The notes below the pieces were generated by a model, which was given only the letters and a program-made list of their open reading frames with translations, had not been told where the DNA came from and did not search any database. A DNA stretch of 64,000 nucleotides, from positions 43,047,693 to 43,111,692 of the forward strand of contig OX439045.1 of the NCBI GenBank assembly GCA_949317995.1. Reading direction: 5' to 3'. Of this stretch, positions 1 to 11,233 are shown piece after piece. This stretch comes from Acholoe squamosa. Its lineage: Eukaryota > Annelida > Polychaeta > Phyllodocida > Polynoidae. Numbering within the stretch: the first letter of the stretch is position 1; every line of letters begins with the position of its first letter. The position numbers were made by a program, and so were the translations under genes.

Positions 1-1639
1 GTCTTGAACATCATGGCAACCAGCATTGTATATTTGCATCTTTCAATAAATAGACAAAGGTTCACAGGGGTTGGATCTGACAAAGGGTTGTCTTACGAGG
101 TGAAGCCGAGTGAGATAACTGTCAGTCAGATCGAATCCGAGTTGAAACTCAAAACTTAATTTCTTAGTTAATGGTCAAATTACAATTTGACCTTTACACT
201 CAAATGATATTGGAAAATACAATCATGTTGATGATTCCATGGGTTAATAGATCTCCTTACTCCATGCAATATACACCAAAAGTTCAGTCAGCAGATGCAA
301 ACCAGTCAATACGAAAACTCGTGGGACCGAGGCCATTGCTGCCAGGCCTGCAGAAATGACCAGACTGTGGGATCGAATGTCTGGCTATAATCTTGGGACC
401 TTTGCTACATTTCCAGTTTCATAGATTGCAATTATTAAGGGTTTTACAACCTAAAACAAAAGGCATTACTGTTTATTAAGATTTGAAGTGGTAAAAGAAG
501 GCATTTTGCTACACATGGCTCCTTATGGGCTGTTTCTTTGTACAGACCAATATGTGTAATAGCTTATAAAGAACATAAAGTATCACTCTTTAATGTTTGG
601 TGTAATGTACTCTTCAGGATTTATTTACAATTCATTCATTATTCTATTTATATTTCAATGCAGGTGACAATCCCTGCAGTGTGTGCTCTGTGTTTTAGTA
701 CAGTGCAGAGACATGGGGTGCATCCTGAGGTGAAATAAGGGCCTAATGTTGTTATATATGGATGATATTACATGGGTTGACAAAAGAAACTATGATCTTT
801 GCATTCATATGAATATTTTGAGATTCCTTATGACCATATGGTACAATACAATACTAAAGTAGCCCCACTTTGATGTTTTGTCACTAATTAAATTACCACC
901 AATACAATCAGAATTAACACAGGATGTACCTCCAGTATAGGTTGTAAGAATCCCATTCATAGATCTGCACTAAGTATAGTGCATTTTTGCACATAGACAT
1001 GATGTGTACCTTATATTAGTCTATTTGGGACCAGGGCTGTAGAGCTCACCCCCGGGAGCTCACCCGGGCCTTCCACCAAAGCTGAGAGGGTATGGCCCTG
1101 TGTGTGATTGTGACTCAATGTGGTAGCCCTCACTGCACCTGTCCAAATTAGAGACTGAGGGGGTAACCAAAAAAAATAGAGAAAAAAGTCAGGAACTCCC
1201 TTTAAATGCAAGATATTCAAAATATTCTGTCAACAATCTAAATATCTGCAATGGTCTGAAAGTTTAAATAGTAGTAAATGTAAAATATCAGAAAAATGTA
1301 TTTTCTGCCGACATCCTCTATACTTAGTGCTACTTGTCAGAGGTATAAGTAAATCACAGGAAAAAAGATACAGACAGCATCTGATTGCATCCTATCAATG
1401 CTGTACAAGTAGTACAGAGATGCATTTTGCCCAATCGAAGTTTGAAGTTTTAACACTGTTTATTGGCTAAAGAAAACACCCCAAATGGAGGTGTTACAAT
1501 CAGTCGCCTGATAAGCTATAAATATTCATCACCAAAGTCATAATCATAGGTTGAGTTTTCTATAGAACCAAGTGGTTTCCATGAACTTATTGAAAGATTT
1601 TCTATGTTATTAACATACAGATCTTTACAATAATCACAA
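1..1639. other. Unannotated AT-rich sequence
   Basis: No coding, RNA or mobile-element feature can be supported here. Open frames are short and compositionally random. A small GC-rich patch near 1030-1075 contains repeated GAGCTCACC and CCCGGG words but no recognisable structure. Confidence 0.5.
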
Positions 1640-2260
1640 TCTACCCAGTGTCACAAGTACATCTCCTCTCAGACACGATTTAAAAGCATTCATAGTAGGT
1701 TTCAGTTGTATATCAGCATACAACACTTCCCATGTTTGGTTGCCCCTCTAAGATTCTGTTTTTAGTCTGTTTACTTTCAATTTTCTCTTCCCATACCCTC
1801 TTAGTTCACGACTAGGGATTATAATATTATTGTCATCTTATGACTAACGGTACATTATAGATGCTACTGCCTTTTTCCTTCTTATACTTAGTGAGTCCAC
1901 TTTACACCTAGTTAGGAGGTCATTTATGTGTACATCCTGACACCCTTTACACAAGCTCTAAGGCAGTGGTTTTGTACAATGTCTATATGATCTACCAGGG
2001 TTTTTGGACCAGAGTCTAGAACAAAACAACTATATTCTAGTATGGGCAAAACCATTTGTTTGTAGATACATAGAGCATTTTCATGATTCAAATATTTTAC
2101 AATATTACACAACTGTTTAAACTTTGATATACCCATCGGCTCAACCTTTTTACAGTGCACCTTCAAAATTTAAGTGGCTATCGATAATTACAGATAGTTG
2201 AAAGTCTCCACATTTGATAATTGCATAATATTGTATCATGCAATATTCTGTTGTATTGAG
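1640..2260 (-). pseudogene. Decayed non-LTR retrotransposon (LINE) reverse-transcriptase 3' end
   Basis: Read on the minus strand, the 80-codon frame from 2166 to 1924 encodes the region after the RT active site. It includes a stretch reading IYKQMVLPILEYSCFVLDSG, typical of the YK-VLPILEY-S block that follows the YADD box in jockey/CR1-type LINEs. Upstream (about 2190-2250) the related words ETFNYL and IIDSHLNFE appear in different frames. Downstream (to about 1640) the pieces RELRGYGKRKLKV and ADIQLKPTMNAFKS resemble the usual C-terminal tail of these proteins. Several frameshifts and stops separate the pieces, so this is a dead 5'-truncated copy. The family assignment is inference from motif recall; the exact clade is not resolved. 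Confidence 0.7.
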
Positions 2261-3093
2261 TGACACCATAGTATGATGATGTCATCAAATGCATCAGATA
2301 AGTCTAGTGCATTGCTCTAGGAGGACTACCTCACTAGCACACTCTTTTCAATTTATATAAATCCTATCAAAAAACACTATCATGAAAATAGGGTACTGAT
2401 TCTCTATAAGCTGACCTATATTTCCAATATGAAAGTCAACATACTGACCTAATTAGACTCAAATATTTTATCTCTGGAAGAAGTTGATTAGTCCATGTTC
2501 CATGACTAAGTTGCTCTTAGTTATTATGTGGAAGTAAAAGATTTTCAGTGCCCTGGCCACTTATTAGATCGCATATGGTATACGGATATTTGCATCTTGA
2601 CCTTTGACCAACTGACCTAATTAGTCTGAGATGTCACATTGATGATTATAATGCCTTTTATATTTTAAATCATAGGACACAAAGGTAGAGGCATTATTTT
2701 TGTGGTAAAACAATTTTTCAGAAAATTAAATGATTCAATTTGAATTAAAGATTATTAAAACCTTTTTTTCTTAGGTTCTAATTCACCAAAAATACTGTTT
2801 TTTATTCATTTTATTACACCTACCATATCTAAAATCTTCAAGTTTAGAGCTTTCCAATGGTGTATGGTGTATAATGTTTTTTTCTTGGTGATGGGTGTTC
2901 ACCTTTTGGGGCCTTCATGCTGCAGCAGTACATAGGAAACCAGACCCCCTATCTTCCTAACGACCAACGAGTAGGTCACTTGTATACTAGTTTTCCATGT
3001 CTATTAACTTGTGAATACCAGGAACTAAGTTACCTGATAAAATGGCCAGATTCATTTTTCCAATTCGTCGTTTTGCCTATTTTGTGGTATTTT
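2261..3093. other. Unannotated AT-rich sequence
   Basis: No supportable gene, RNA or repeat structure is visible. Base composition is AT-rich with scattered homopolymers. Confidence 0.45.
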
Positions 3094-3109
3094 GGTTGCC
3101 ATGGCAACC
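3094..3109. promoter_or_regulatory. Perfect palindromic RFX-type X-box
   Basis: The 16-bp perfect palindrome GGTTGCCATGGCAACC contains GTTGCCATGGCAAC, the ideal symmetric X-box bound by RFX-family factors that drive ciliary genes. Whether it is used is unknown; no adjacent host exon is recognised. Confidence 0.35.
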
Positions 3110-6100
3110 ATTCAAAAATTGGTTGGTAACTTGTTTTTCAAGCTATACGGAACTTTGAAATATGATTGAAATATATTACGCATCTTATTTTCTCAATTTG
3201 AGGGGTATGTGTCCTTTATGGTATTGTAAGTGACCTACCTATAGGTCGTTAGTATAATCTGGGTTAAGTACTCTGCTGATAGACAGATTGGGAATAGGTA
3301 CATGACACTAAGACGCCTGGGCTAGAGGTCCACGATAACAGCTGAATTAGGTTCAGTTCAGTGTAAATCGGGTAGGGCTTCATTGCAGGCAGGGGGCATT
3401 TCACTATAGGTGAGGGACGCGAAATTCTTTTGGAAGGTTAACCGTTTCTTTCTTTTTTTTTCAATAATTCTTACCATGGACCATTCCACATGCGTGAAAC
3501 TTGAAGAGTTTGGTTCCAGAACGACTCCAGAATTTGAGCAAATAAGTAGCCAACTTTGTAAAAATGCCTTGATGCTAAGTTTTATGTTTTCGAAAATAAA
3601 TATTTGAAAAACATATATCTGAAGAAACGTGGATTATATTTAACGAGTAATGTCCCATTTTGCTCCTTGAAATTCCTGTCTCTTTGTCAAAATGGCGTGT
3701 GTTTTTTTTTTTGTATATTATTTTGTTGTTGCTATTGTTGCTTTTTGTCTTTTTCTTTTTCGTTCTAGAACCAAACTCCTCAATTGACATTTTCATGGGT
3801 TACTTCAGCATTTCCTCGTGGATGACAAGGATAGTCTTAGACCTCAGGTAATTTCGTGTTATCCGATGAGAAAACGCCCCAGTACTTAGATGTAAGTGGG
3901 AGGTAGCTGGGGTTTGGTGAGAGTGGGAAGCCACTCCACACCTCCCACTACTTACCACTATCACCCCATGTGGCTTCTGTCTTCCATCCTCACCAATCTG
4001 ACACCTTAACGGTGCCCGTATCGGCCCTACACTGGGGGACTGGTAGGGAGACCCTGGAATGTTCGCTGCATATGTGTATTGAGGCGTGTGCGTGGGGGGG
4101 GGGTAGTATATATGGTGTTAGAAGGGGTGGATATCTGTTTGGGTGGTGGGGCCTGAGATGGTGGGTTAGATACTTGTCGAGAGATCCAATAGGGGTGGTT
4201 TTAAGGGACGATGTTGCATTTGTTGGTGGAGGGAGGGTATTGGCATGGAGAACTGGTGATACGTTTGTTTGTATATGCAAAATGTAAGGGTGCTCCTTTA
4301 TACCTAAACTTGTGATTCCAATAGAATGGGGAATAATTCTGTAAGTGATGTAAATAATAATTTACAGAAGTCCTGTGCTGTAGTTATAATCTAGAGGGAA
4401 GCGTATATGATAACATTGATATAGAAGAGCCATCTGGTGTCTGTATTAGTGGAAGAGGGGTGGGTGGGAGGTTGTCGCCGATAACTGCCCTACAGGTCGA
4501 ACTGATATCAGTGTTTAGCAGCCTACCACAGGGTTGGTGAATTAGCTTTTAACTCTGTAAGTGCTGCTTGATAATCAATGCTGGAATTCCCTTTATCACC
4601 AAGATGCCAAATTCGGCCGTCTTGGGGTATCATATCTATAATAATTTTACCTTTTATGAGTGAATCAATTCCATAGTCATAAATGATCAACAGAATTAAA
4701 TTGCAGCTCTGGCGGGTTATTCCAAGCAGCTGCAACAGCCCTGGGGGGTGATTCCTAGGAGTTGCACTTAAGCACCATGTCAACAAATGGACATACATAG
4801 TGCATTAAACCAGCATGCTTCCCTGAAAGTGTTTGCAGGCTCCCATAGTATGAGTGAACTAGCTGTTAATATACACGCCCCTGGTGCTTACACGGGGCTG
4901 ATGGCGTTTGGACAGGTATAAAAAGTCCATTACCGAGGTGTCTAATGATGTCATAATTCAACACCGCCTGTGGACAATGGTGCACGGGCTGTGGTAGAGT
5001 GAACAACTACTGATTCTGATTGACTTATGGATATTAGCATTACAGTGAGTGGAACGGCTGTAGTTACTGCAAGTTAAGACCACAAGAAATAGATCTTGCT
5101 GGTCCAGAAATAGATCATTCTGGCCCTGCTAGACTGATACACCGACTAAAGGTTTGAATCATGTGCCAATGCAGTGCTATCTAGTTACCAACTGTTGCTG
5201 TGCTGATGCATCCTAAAGAAAGGAATGTGACTGTCTGAGGATTAAGCTTTTATGAAAGGAGTTTATAGACTGTTTTCACCATATCGCACTGACATCTACT
5301 CAGCTTCCTTATTCCAAGAACCCTGGGGGCTGAGGAGTACCCAGGTACCTAGGTGATGTTCTGATATTTTGCCTTCCTGAGCATCTATGCCCTATCAGTG
5401 GAGCTATATTCACGAGAAGTTGTCATACCTCCCCATATTGCAAAGCTGTGCTACTCTGGAGGAGCCCCATGTGGAATACCGTATTTTCCCAAATGAATAC
5501 GCTTGCCCATTAATTTCACGCTAATATTGCAGAGGGCGCAATGTAACTAGGCATTTATGTTTTCACAACATAAAATAGTTTATTGTATTACTTGCTTCTC
5601 TCTCCCCTGAGAGCAGAACCAATTTGAAACTGCTTATAAGATTACCCTTGCTGACATCTAAACTACATGTATACCTTGCACCTCTACTACTCCCAAAAAC
5701 CGGACCAATACATTTTCTTCTTTTTCTCTGTTTCGGTGGGACATGACGATAGCTCATGTGATGTTATGATATACGCTGTCCCTCAAATCAATCTCTTAGC
5801 CTAGCGGGACACTTCCTGGATATATTAGTGCCCTCTATACGGCGACACAACAGAAAATAATGAATACGAGTATTTATGTAAGAGGTTCTCTCATGATTAT
5901 ATCTCTACGATATAGCCGATGAAATATCTACCGGTAGTAGGTATGGCATCAAGATGCAAATTTTGTTTCATTCCCATAAGAGATTTTTAAAAGCGATGCA
6001 ATGATTTTTCAATGATACATGTACCTCAATTTATATTCATGAATAAAACATGAATCTTAGGGATCTAGCTGGTGAATGTGTTTATGACATTGTCCGTGAC

Positions 6101-6500
6101 AGATTATCAACCTTACGAAGCCCAACACATAGTAGAAAGATTCATTCTCGGATTGATCTTGGCCAAAACGATGAGAATCTACGCACAACATTTTCTGGAA
6201 AAGTCAAACTCTCTCGTGTTGCTGCATGGGCCATTAATATCACAACTTCTTATGCTGCTACCCTGGAGCACCTGGAGGCATACCTGTATATCTTACCTTC
6301 TTACCTGGGGAGGGGACACCTGGATGATGGGGCTGGTATCAGGTATACACACCTTATGTACCCCACTAGGGAGGAGGCAGATAGCTGATGTTAGAGCCCT
6401 CTGTGGGAAGGGGTAAGTCCCTGGTGTGTGTTGCAGAAAAGCCTTAGTTACCACAATTCTGTAACCCCAGACCATGGGGGCTTTTTCTATTTCGTCCCTT
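3110..6500. other. Unannotated sequence with a G-rich patch
   Basis: No gene is supported. Positions 4085-4250 are strongly G/T-rich on the plus strand (GTGGGGGGGGGG and GGTGG runs), which creates spurious opposite-strand frames of about 100 codons at 3970-4287. Near 5478 the word ACCGTATTTTCCCAAAT resembles one terminus of a TIR element, but no matching partner end was found. Confidence 0.4.
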
Positions 6501-6660
6501 GTTATTTTCACAGAGATTCCGTGTACATTTGTGTACCACCATACTGGCACCTGGGGCTTCTTGTATAAACTACACTGTTGCAATACGTTTCAATTACGGT
6601 GGTCCACTTTACAGTTTTACGGGGATGCCTGGTAGATTCAACAGGTTGTTTTTACAGTGT
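6501..6660 (+). repeat. Dispersed repeat family A, copy 1
   Basis: This ~160-bp segment begins TTTTCACAGAGATTCC, contains GTGTACCACCATACTG and GGTGGTCCAC, and ends GGTAGATTCAACAGG. It is clearly related to 24841-24985 (same orientation) and 44074-44223 (opposite orientation). The words GTGTACCACCAT and GTGGACCACCGT form imperfect inverted arms inside the unit. No coding capacity or known family is recognised. Confidence 0.7.
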
Positions 6661-7741
6661 AGAGCAGTGAGTAGGTGATACAATATAGCCTGAATCCGTG
6701 TATGGTATACATATATAATGGATCTACAGGATTACTTCCCTGGTGAAACAGGCCCCCGTAGGCTATAGCGCGATGTAATTGGAGGGAACACCGGTATCAA
6801 AAACATTACCCCACTCTACAGGGGAGGAATTGGAGCTATCCTATATCACCTCCCTTCTCCCTCCCTATATATGTACCAGTGGAGATAGGTGTGAGTAGCC
6901 ACTAGACAACTAAGGTATGAAATCGGAAAGAGACAGTGGGCCCATAGATCCCATGTATATAGGAAGGGGAAATATGGCTTCAGGTAAACTTGTGGAAGAT
7001 AGGGCAACGCTTAAATTTCTATAAGTGTCTATAATTCCTACATTGTTTTGGGCCAAGATCCTAATTATAACTACCCAAGAGAAGGGAGCTGTTTTACCTT
7101 CCCAACAGCTTACCTACCGGGCACATTGCAAATAGAGGGATTCCATCACACGTGCTTTAGAATTGAGATGATTATATATATAAAAAAAAAAAAAACCTGT
7201 GCATAAAGAGGAATGCAGACAAGAGTCTGCCATTTCCCTCGGCGCGTGCAGAGTATACAGGAATCTAGATTGTAATCTCTTTTTTTTCATGGCCATAACC
7301 TTGGGATATTGGAAGTTGGCTGTTTAGATGCTTTTAGCATATCTAACCTGGCAGCATGCGCTGAAAGGTGTAGCTTTTTATATCACTATGACTTCTCTGC
7401 ACATAATCGTATCTGACTAGGTGGCCTATATCGTCCGTTACCTGTGCAATATTAGGCAGTGGAATATCATAATAATTTGGTAACTAACGGCCAAATTCCA
7501 CTCTAATATAAATGATAGGATATGCTATCTCGGCTATATACTCGGTAGGCACGATTGTATCGAATTGTCTCACAGGTCCATCTGCCAAGTTTAAGTCCCT
7601 CCATTAACGTTCAACGTCTTAATGATGTGTAGTGGAAGGGTCCCTTTAGTCTATACCGGTACCTCTCCTCTCCCCTCCCCCTACCTCCTCTCTCACTGTC
7701 CTACTACACTAACGTACACCACAGCCAACCTACAGGCGTTT
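6661..7741. other. Unannotated sequence
   Basis: No gene or element is supported. A short run of A residues sits near 7182-7196. Confidence 0.4.
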
Positions 7742-9713
7742 TTAAGGTTGGTCGCTACTTGTTGAAAATGAACCCATTGCGCAGATCCCTGCGCATGTAG
7801 GTTTTAATTATCAGCATTACATCATTTTTGACAGGCATATGTATACCTAAATGTCCACCAAAAGTTTTGGGAATATTTTGATGAAAATTGAGTGTTTCTT
7901 CATATCTGTAGCCTTCAAAATGTTCTGAACAAAATTGGATAAGTGATAATGCTGCCCAGAATAGCTAAGACTATAGCTAGAAATCATTTTCTATTATGAT
8001 TGTTGCCATTTACCCATCATGCAATGCTCTAAATATATGATTTTGTTTAATTTTGGAAAACTTTTTTATTTCAATGATCCAAAACCCTGATATTGTCCAT
8101 GGGACCATGGGTCAAAATTATCATCATGAGAAAGATAATTATGTAAGTTATTTTCTGAGAAAACACAACAAGATTCTGATGACTTGTAGTAATGTTTTCG
8201 GGCAAATCTGTTACAACATTATGCCAAATTGATCTCACTTTTTCCCTAAAACATCACAATTTTACTCAGAATGCCTTGCCATATGGCTAAAAAATTATTT
8301 TTGTCATTTTCTTCAAAAATGTCACAGGTGAAGGACTCCTAAGGAGTTGCCCCTCAATGTAAGTTCAACACACAATTCTTACAGTGTAGAGAGGGTGGTG
8401 GTGGTGGAAAGAAGCTAGACAGTGTAAGTAGAACACACATTTTTTACAGTGTAGGAAGGGTGGTGGTGGAGAGAAGCTAGGCAGTGTAGGTTCAACACAT
8501 ATTTTTTTACAGTGTAGGGGGGTGGTGGTGGAGTGAAACTAGACAGTGTTAGTTCAACACACATTTTTTTTTTTTACAGTGTAGGAAGGGAGGGGGAGAA
8601 GCAAGGCGGTGTAAGTTCAACACACATTTTTTTAAAGTGTGGGAAGGGCTGTGTTGGAGAGAAGCTAGACAGTGTACGTTCAGTACACATTTTTTTACAG
8701 TGTAGGAAGGGTGGTGGTGGTGGAGAGAAGCTAGATAGTGTAAGTTCAACACACATTTTTACAGTGTAGGGAGGGGGTGGTGGAGAGAAGCTAGACAGTG
8801 TAAGTTCAACACATATTGTTTACAGTGTAGGGAGGGTGGTGGAGAGAAACTAGACAATGTAGGTTCAACACTCATTTTTTGCAGTTTAGGAAGGGTGGTG
8901 GTGGAGGGAAGCTAGATAGTGCAAGTTCAACACACATTGTTCACAGTGTAGGGAGGGTGGTGGAGAGAAGCAAGACACTGTAAGTTCAACACTCATTTTT
9001 TTACAGTGTAGGAAGGGTGGTGGTGGAGGGAAGCTAGACAGTGTAAGTTCAACACTCATTTTTTACAGTGTAGACTGGGTGGTGGTGGAGGGAAGCTAGA
9101 CAGTGTAATTTCAACACACATTTTTACAGTGTAGTTAGGTGCATTGGTAAGGAACACTAAGGGCATCTCTAACAGCGTAAATGCCATCAACAGGTCGTTC
9201 ACATTCACCTTAATTATGGGTGCATTGGTGAGGAATACTAAGAATGGCTATAGCAGCGTAAGTACAAGCTGTTAGGGATTAGTGGGAGCATTGCATGCAG
9301 CCAATAGACAGCACAGGCTGGGTAAACTGCCATAAACCGACCATCTATCAGCAGTTAGTCAGTACCATTTAGTGCCATTTAATGCTAAAATGACAATGGT
9401 CAACTCAAGGTTGTTGGTTGTTGGTAGTTGGACTGTCCAATTTTGTGTGCAATGACCTCCCAATTAGACTGCTATGGAGATGCCAGGGGCATCTCCAATA
9501 AAAAGGCCTTCTATATGCGAAGTTTCATATTTCTGTGATTAATGGTTGGTATTAGACAAAATCAAGAAGATTTTAACTATTTTTCTCATTTTAGTGAAGC
9601 TCGGGACCCCCCATTATTCTTTTTAACATTCAATTCTATATGATTTAAGCTGCCTATAGACTAAAATAAAGATTTTCTAATGACTGTAGCTAAAGAGTAG
9701 CGACCAACCTTAA
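7742..9713. mobile_element. TTAA-flanked inverted-repeat DNA element carrying a minisatellite
   Basis: The sequence TTAAGGTTGGTCGCTACT at the left end is repeated exactly in inverted form, AGTAGCGACCAACCTTAA, at the right end. This gives 14-bp perfect terminal inverted repeats bounded on both sides by TTAA. A duplicated TTAA is the target signature of piggyBac-type transposases, although these ends (GGTTGG) are not the usual CCC type, so the superfamily is uncertain. The 1,972-bp element has no transposase frame and must be non-autonomous. Its middle is occupied by a long ~62-bp minisatellite (8359-9134). Confidence 0.7.
8359..9134 (+). repeat. Minisatellite, ~12.5 units of 59-67 bp
   Basis: Each unit has the order GTAAGTTCAACACACATT, a T-run of variable length, ACAGTGTAGG, a G/T-rich part (GGTGGTGGTGGAGAGAAG) and CTAGACAGT. 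I count twelve near-complete units plus a partial one. They differ by substitutions, T-run length and the number of GGT triplets, as expected from slippage and unequal exchange. The array lies wholly inside the TTAA-flanked element at 7742-9713. Small frames over it (8533-8769 on either strand) are products of the repeat. Confidence 0.9.
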
Positions 9714-10572
9714 GGTGTCTTCTGTGAAAGATTTCTTTATAATTCTCTGAGGGAAGACGTTGGTGTAGCTGAGAATAGAGATGCAATTATAGATAGCTAT
9801 TGTTTTAGGGGCAGCATGTCGTTTTTACACTACTAGTATACCTACTTGTCATACATTTGCATGACACCCCAGTAAGTAAATCACGCATGCAGGGTGGGCC
9901 ACAGAAGCCTCGCACTTTGCAATCAGCCTAAAGGTTTCACCTGTTCTAAATTGGTACATCATGATGGCATAGATGAACATGATACTTGAGGTACTATACT
10001 GACCTCAAAGAGTTAAAGTGGTTGGAAGTAGAGGTTTGTAAGAATGCTTTGTGTTTTATAAGGCTGTTAGCGGTGTCAGTCGGAAGACTATATGGTGGAC
10101 GATATCTTCCAGCAATAAAGTCGGCATGCTTTGGTATTCAAGTTTGGTTTAAGATGAAATGTGATCGGACTAGAGGTAATTTATTGTGTAATGATTAGCC
10201 CTGCTTCTTGGAGTTTTGACATAATTGGGCTGCTTGGATTCATTTTAAATATAATATGTACATGGCCCAGGACCAAAGTGAATGTGCATTTTTCTCTTTA
10301 CTCGGAGGGAGGGGTTTGCTTGACCATGTCAATCTCTTTGCTCTTCATTTTTATTGATTTCGCCCAAATCCTCTTGCGCTAAAAACAATGCGGGTTACCT
10401 ACCTCCCCCAAATAGAAACGACCTTCCTCTGCACATCCGTGCAGGAACCACGAAGAGGTAGTTGCTAAAGAAACAAGGTTTGTTTTGTTTGGGGGGAACA
10501 GAAGTTGGTGGAAAATATGCCCCAGGCCCTAATGCTCTGGTCGTAGGATAGTGAGGGGGTGGTGAGCATATG
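9714..10572. other. Unannotated sequence
   Basis: No supportable gene or element. Short frames at 9986-10382 have no recognisable protein character. Confidence 0.4.
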
Positions 10573-10794
10573 TGTGTAGGGGAATGTGATTTCCCCGTGC
10601 ACGATGTGCCGACTCTCAGGGGCCGGTCGTCGTGTAATCACACGTCCCCTCTCTGTGTCACCCCAGTCCAGGCGTGGGTGGAAGGTAGAAAACATTGTAC
10701 GGGGAAGTAGCTCAGTGGTAGAGCAATCGTCTAAAGGCTGAGAGGTCCGGGGTTCAACTCCCGGTTTCCCTAAATGTTTTCGCAGACCCCTACA
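10573..10794 (+). repeat. LTR 1 of the tRNA-bearing TRIM
   Basis: It starts TGTGTAGGGG and ends ACCCCTACA; the minimal boundary giving a perfect 8-bp inverted repeat is 10575. It contains a tRNA-like sequence (10701-10771) followed by a TTTT run (10777-10780) and then only 14 nt of LTR. It matches LTR 2 at about 96 percent by eye. Confidence 0.75.
10701..10771 (+). tRNA. tRNA-like sequence inside LTR 1 (anticodon-loop AAA)
   Basis: The 71-nt segment folds as an acceptor stem (GGGGAAG with TTTCCCT, including G-U pairs), a D arm (GCTC/GAGC) and a T arm with loop TTCAACT. The A box TAGCTCAGTGG and B box GGTTCAACTCC are perfect Pol III promoter matches. The anticodon loop reads CTAAAGG. The anticodon stem (ATCGT with CTGAG) pairs at only about three positions, and the T stem has one mismatch in this copy, so a functional tRNA is unlikely. 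A TTTT terminator follows five bases downstream of the 3' end. It is tRNA-derived rather than a gene for translation. Confidence 0.6.
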
Positions 10795-10795
10795 A

Positions 10796-10811
10796 TGGTA
10801 GGGAAACCGAG
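10796..10811 (+). promoter_or_regulatory. Primer-binding site of the TRIM
   Basis: TGGTAGGGAAACCGAG begins one base after LTR 1. Its reverse complement, CTCGGTTTCCCTACCA, ends in CCA as a tRNA 3' end does. It shares CGGTTTCCCTA with the 3' end of the tRNA-like sequences inside the LTRs, so the primer tRNA and the embedded tRNA appear to be of the same type. Confidence 0.65.
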
Positions 10812-11011
10812 TGGTCCTGACCCGCGTGATGGGGGCCACGGAACTCGGTACCTGGGTTGGTGTGACACGGCAGGCGCTTCGACCGCCCGGTACTTGTACC
10901 GGCAGTTGACCAGGGAATCGGGAATGCCTCGCACTGCTTGATAAAGCCCAATCGTCTGGTTGGGAGGAGAGCCGGGTTGCTGGTCAGCGGTGGTCGAAGC
11001 TGGTTGGGGGC
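10812..11011 (+). other. Internal region of the TRIM
   Basis: GC-rich, non-coding spacer of about 200 bp between PBS and second LTR. It ends in TGGTTGGGGGC, a plausible short polypurine tract. No gag or pol similarity is present. Confidence 0.6.
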
Positions 11012-11233
11012 TGTGTAGGGGAATGTGATTTCCCTGCGCACGATGTGCCGACTCTCAGGGGCCGGTCGTCGTGTAATCACATGTCCCCTCTCTGTGTCAC
11101 CCCAGTCCAGGCGTGGGTGGAAGGTAGAAAATGTTGTATGGGGAAGTAGCTCAGTGGTAGAGCAATCGTCTGAAGGCTGAGAGGTCCCGGGTTCAACTCC
11201 CGGTTTCCCTAAATGTTTTCGCCGACCCCTACA
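11012..11233 (+). repeat. LTR 2 of the tRNA-bearing TRIM
   Basis: The same 222-bp unit as LTR 1, with identical ends and about nine substitutions. In this copy the T stem of the tRNA-like part is fully paired (CCGGG with CCCGG). Confidence 0.75.
11140..11210 (+). tRNA. tRNA-like sequence inside LTR 2 (anticodon-loop GAA)
   Basis: The same 71-nt fold as in LTR 1, with anticodon loop CTGAAGG (GAA, phenylalanine type). The A box (11147-11157) and B box (11190-11200) are perfect, the T arm is complete, and a TTTT terminator lies at 11216-11219. The anticodon stem is again weak. A discriminator-like A follows the acceptor, but the next bases are AATG rather than the start of a normal trailer. Confidence 0.6.

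Larger units (their letters stand above)
10573..11233 (+). mobile_element. Miniature LTR retrotransposon (TRIM) with tRNA-like LTRs
   Basis: Two direct repeats of 222 bp (10573-10794 and 11012-11233) flank a 217-bp internal region with no coding capacity. The repeats have LTR hallmarks: TG...CA ends and short terminal inverted repeats TGTAGGGG/CCCCTACA. A primer-binding-like sequence starts two bases after the first repeat, and a purine-rich GGTTGGGGGC lies directly before the second. The LTRs differ at about 9 of 222 positions, so the copy is moderately old. TGAGCAT occurs just outside both ends (10563-10569 and 11234-11240), but on the left it is offset by several bases, so the target duplication is uncertain. 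The whole is about 661 bp, in the size class of TRIMs, and would need enzymes from another element. Two unrelated SINE insertions are a less economical alternative. Confidence 0.75.

Noticed and set aside
3970..4287. 105- and 96-codon frames on opposite strands
   Set aside because: G-rich low-complexity sequence; no protein character.
6050..6416. Two overlapping 112-114-codon plus-strand frames
   Set aside because: Neither has a recognisable motif, both end among repeat-like sequence, and two overlapping frames of equal length are expected by chance here.
8533..8769. Small frames on both strands in the 8.5-kb region
   Set aside because: They are produced by the minisatellite unit and repeat its period.
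10701..11210. Two functional nuclear tRNA-Phe genes
   Set aside because: The anticodon stem pairs at only about three positions, the loops differ (AAA and GAA), and both lie at the same place inside LTR-like repeats.
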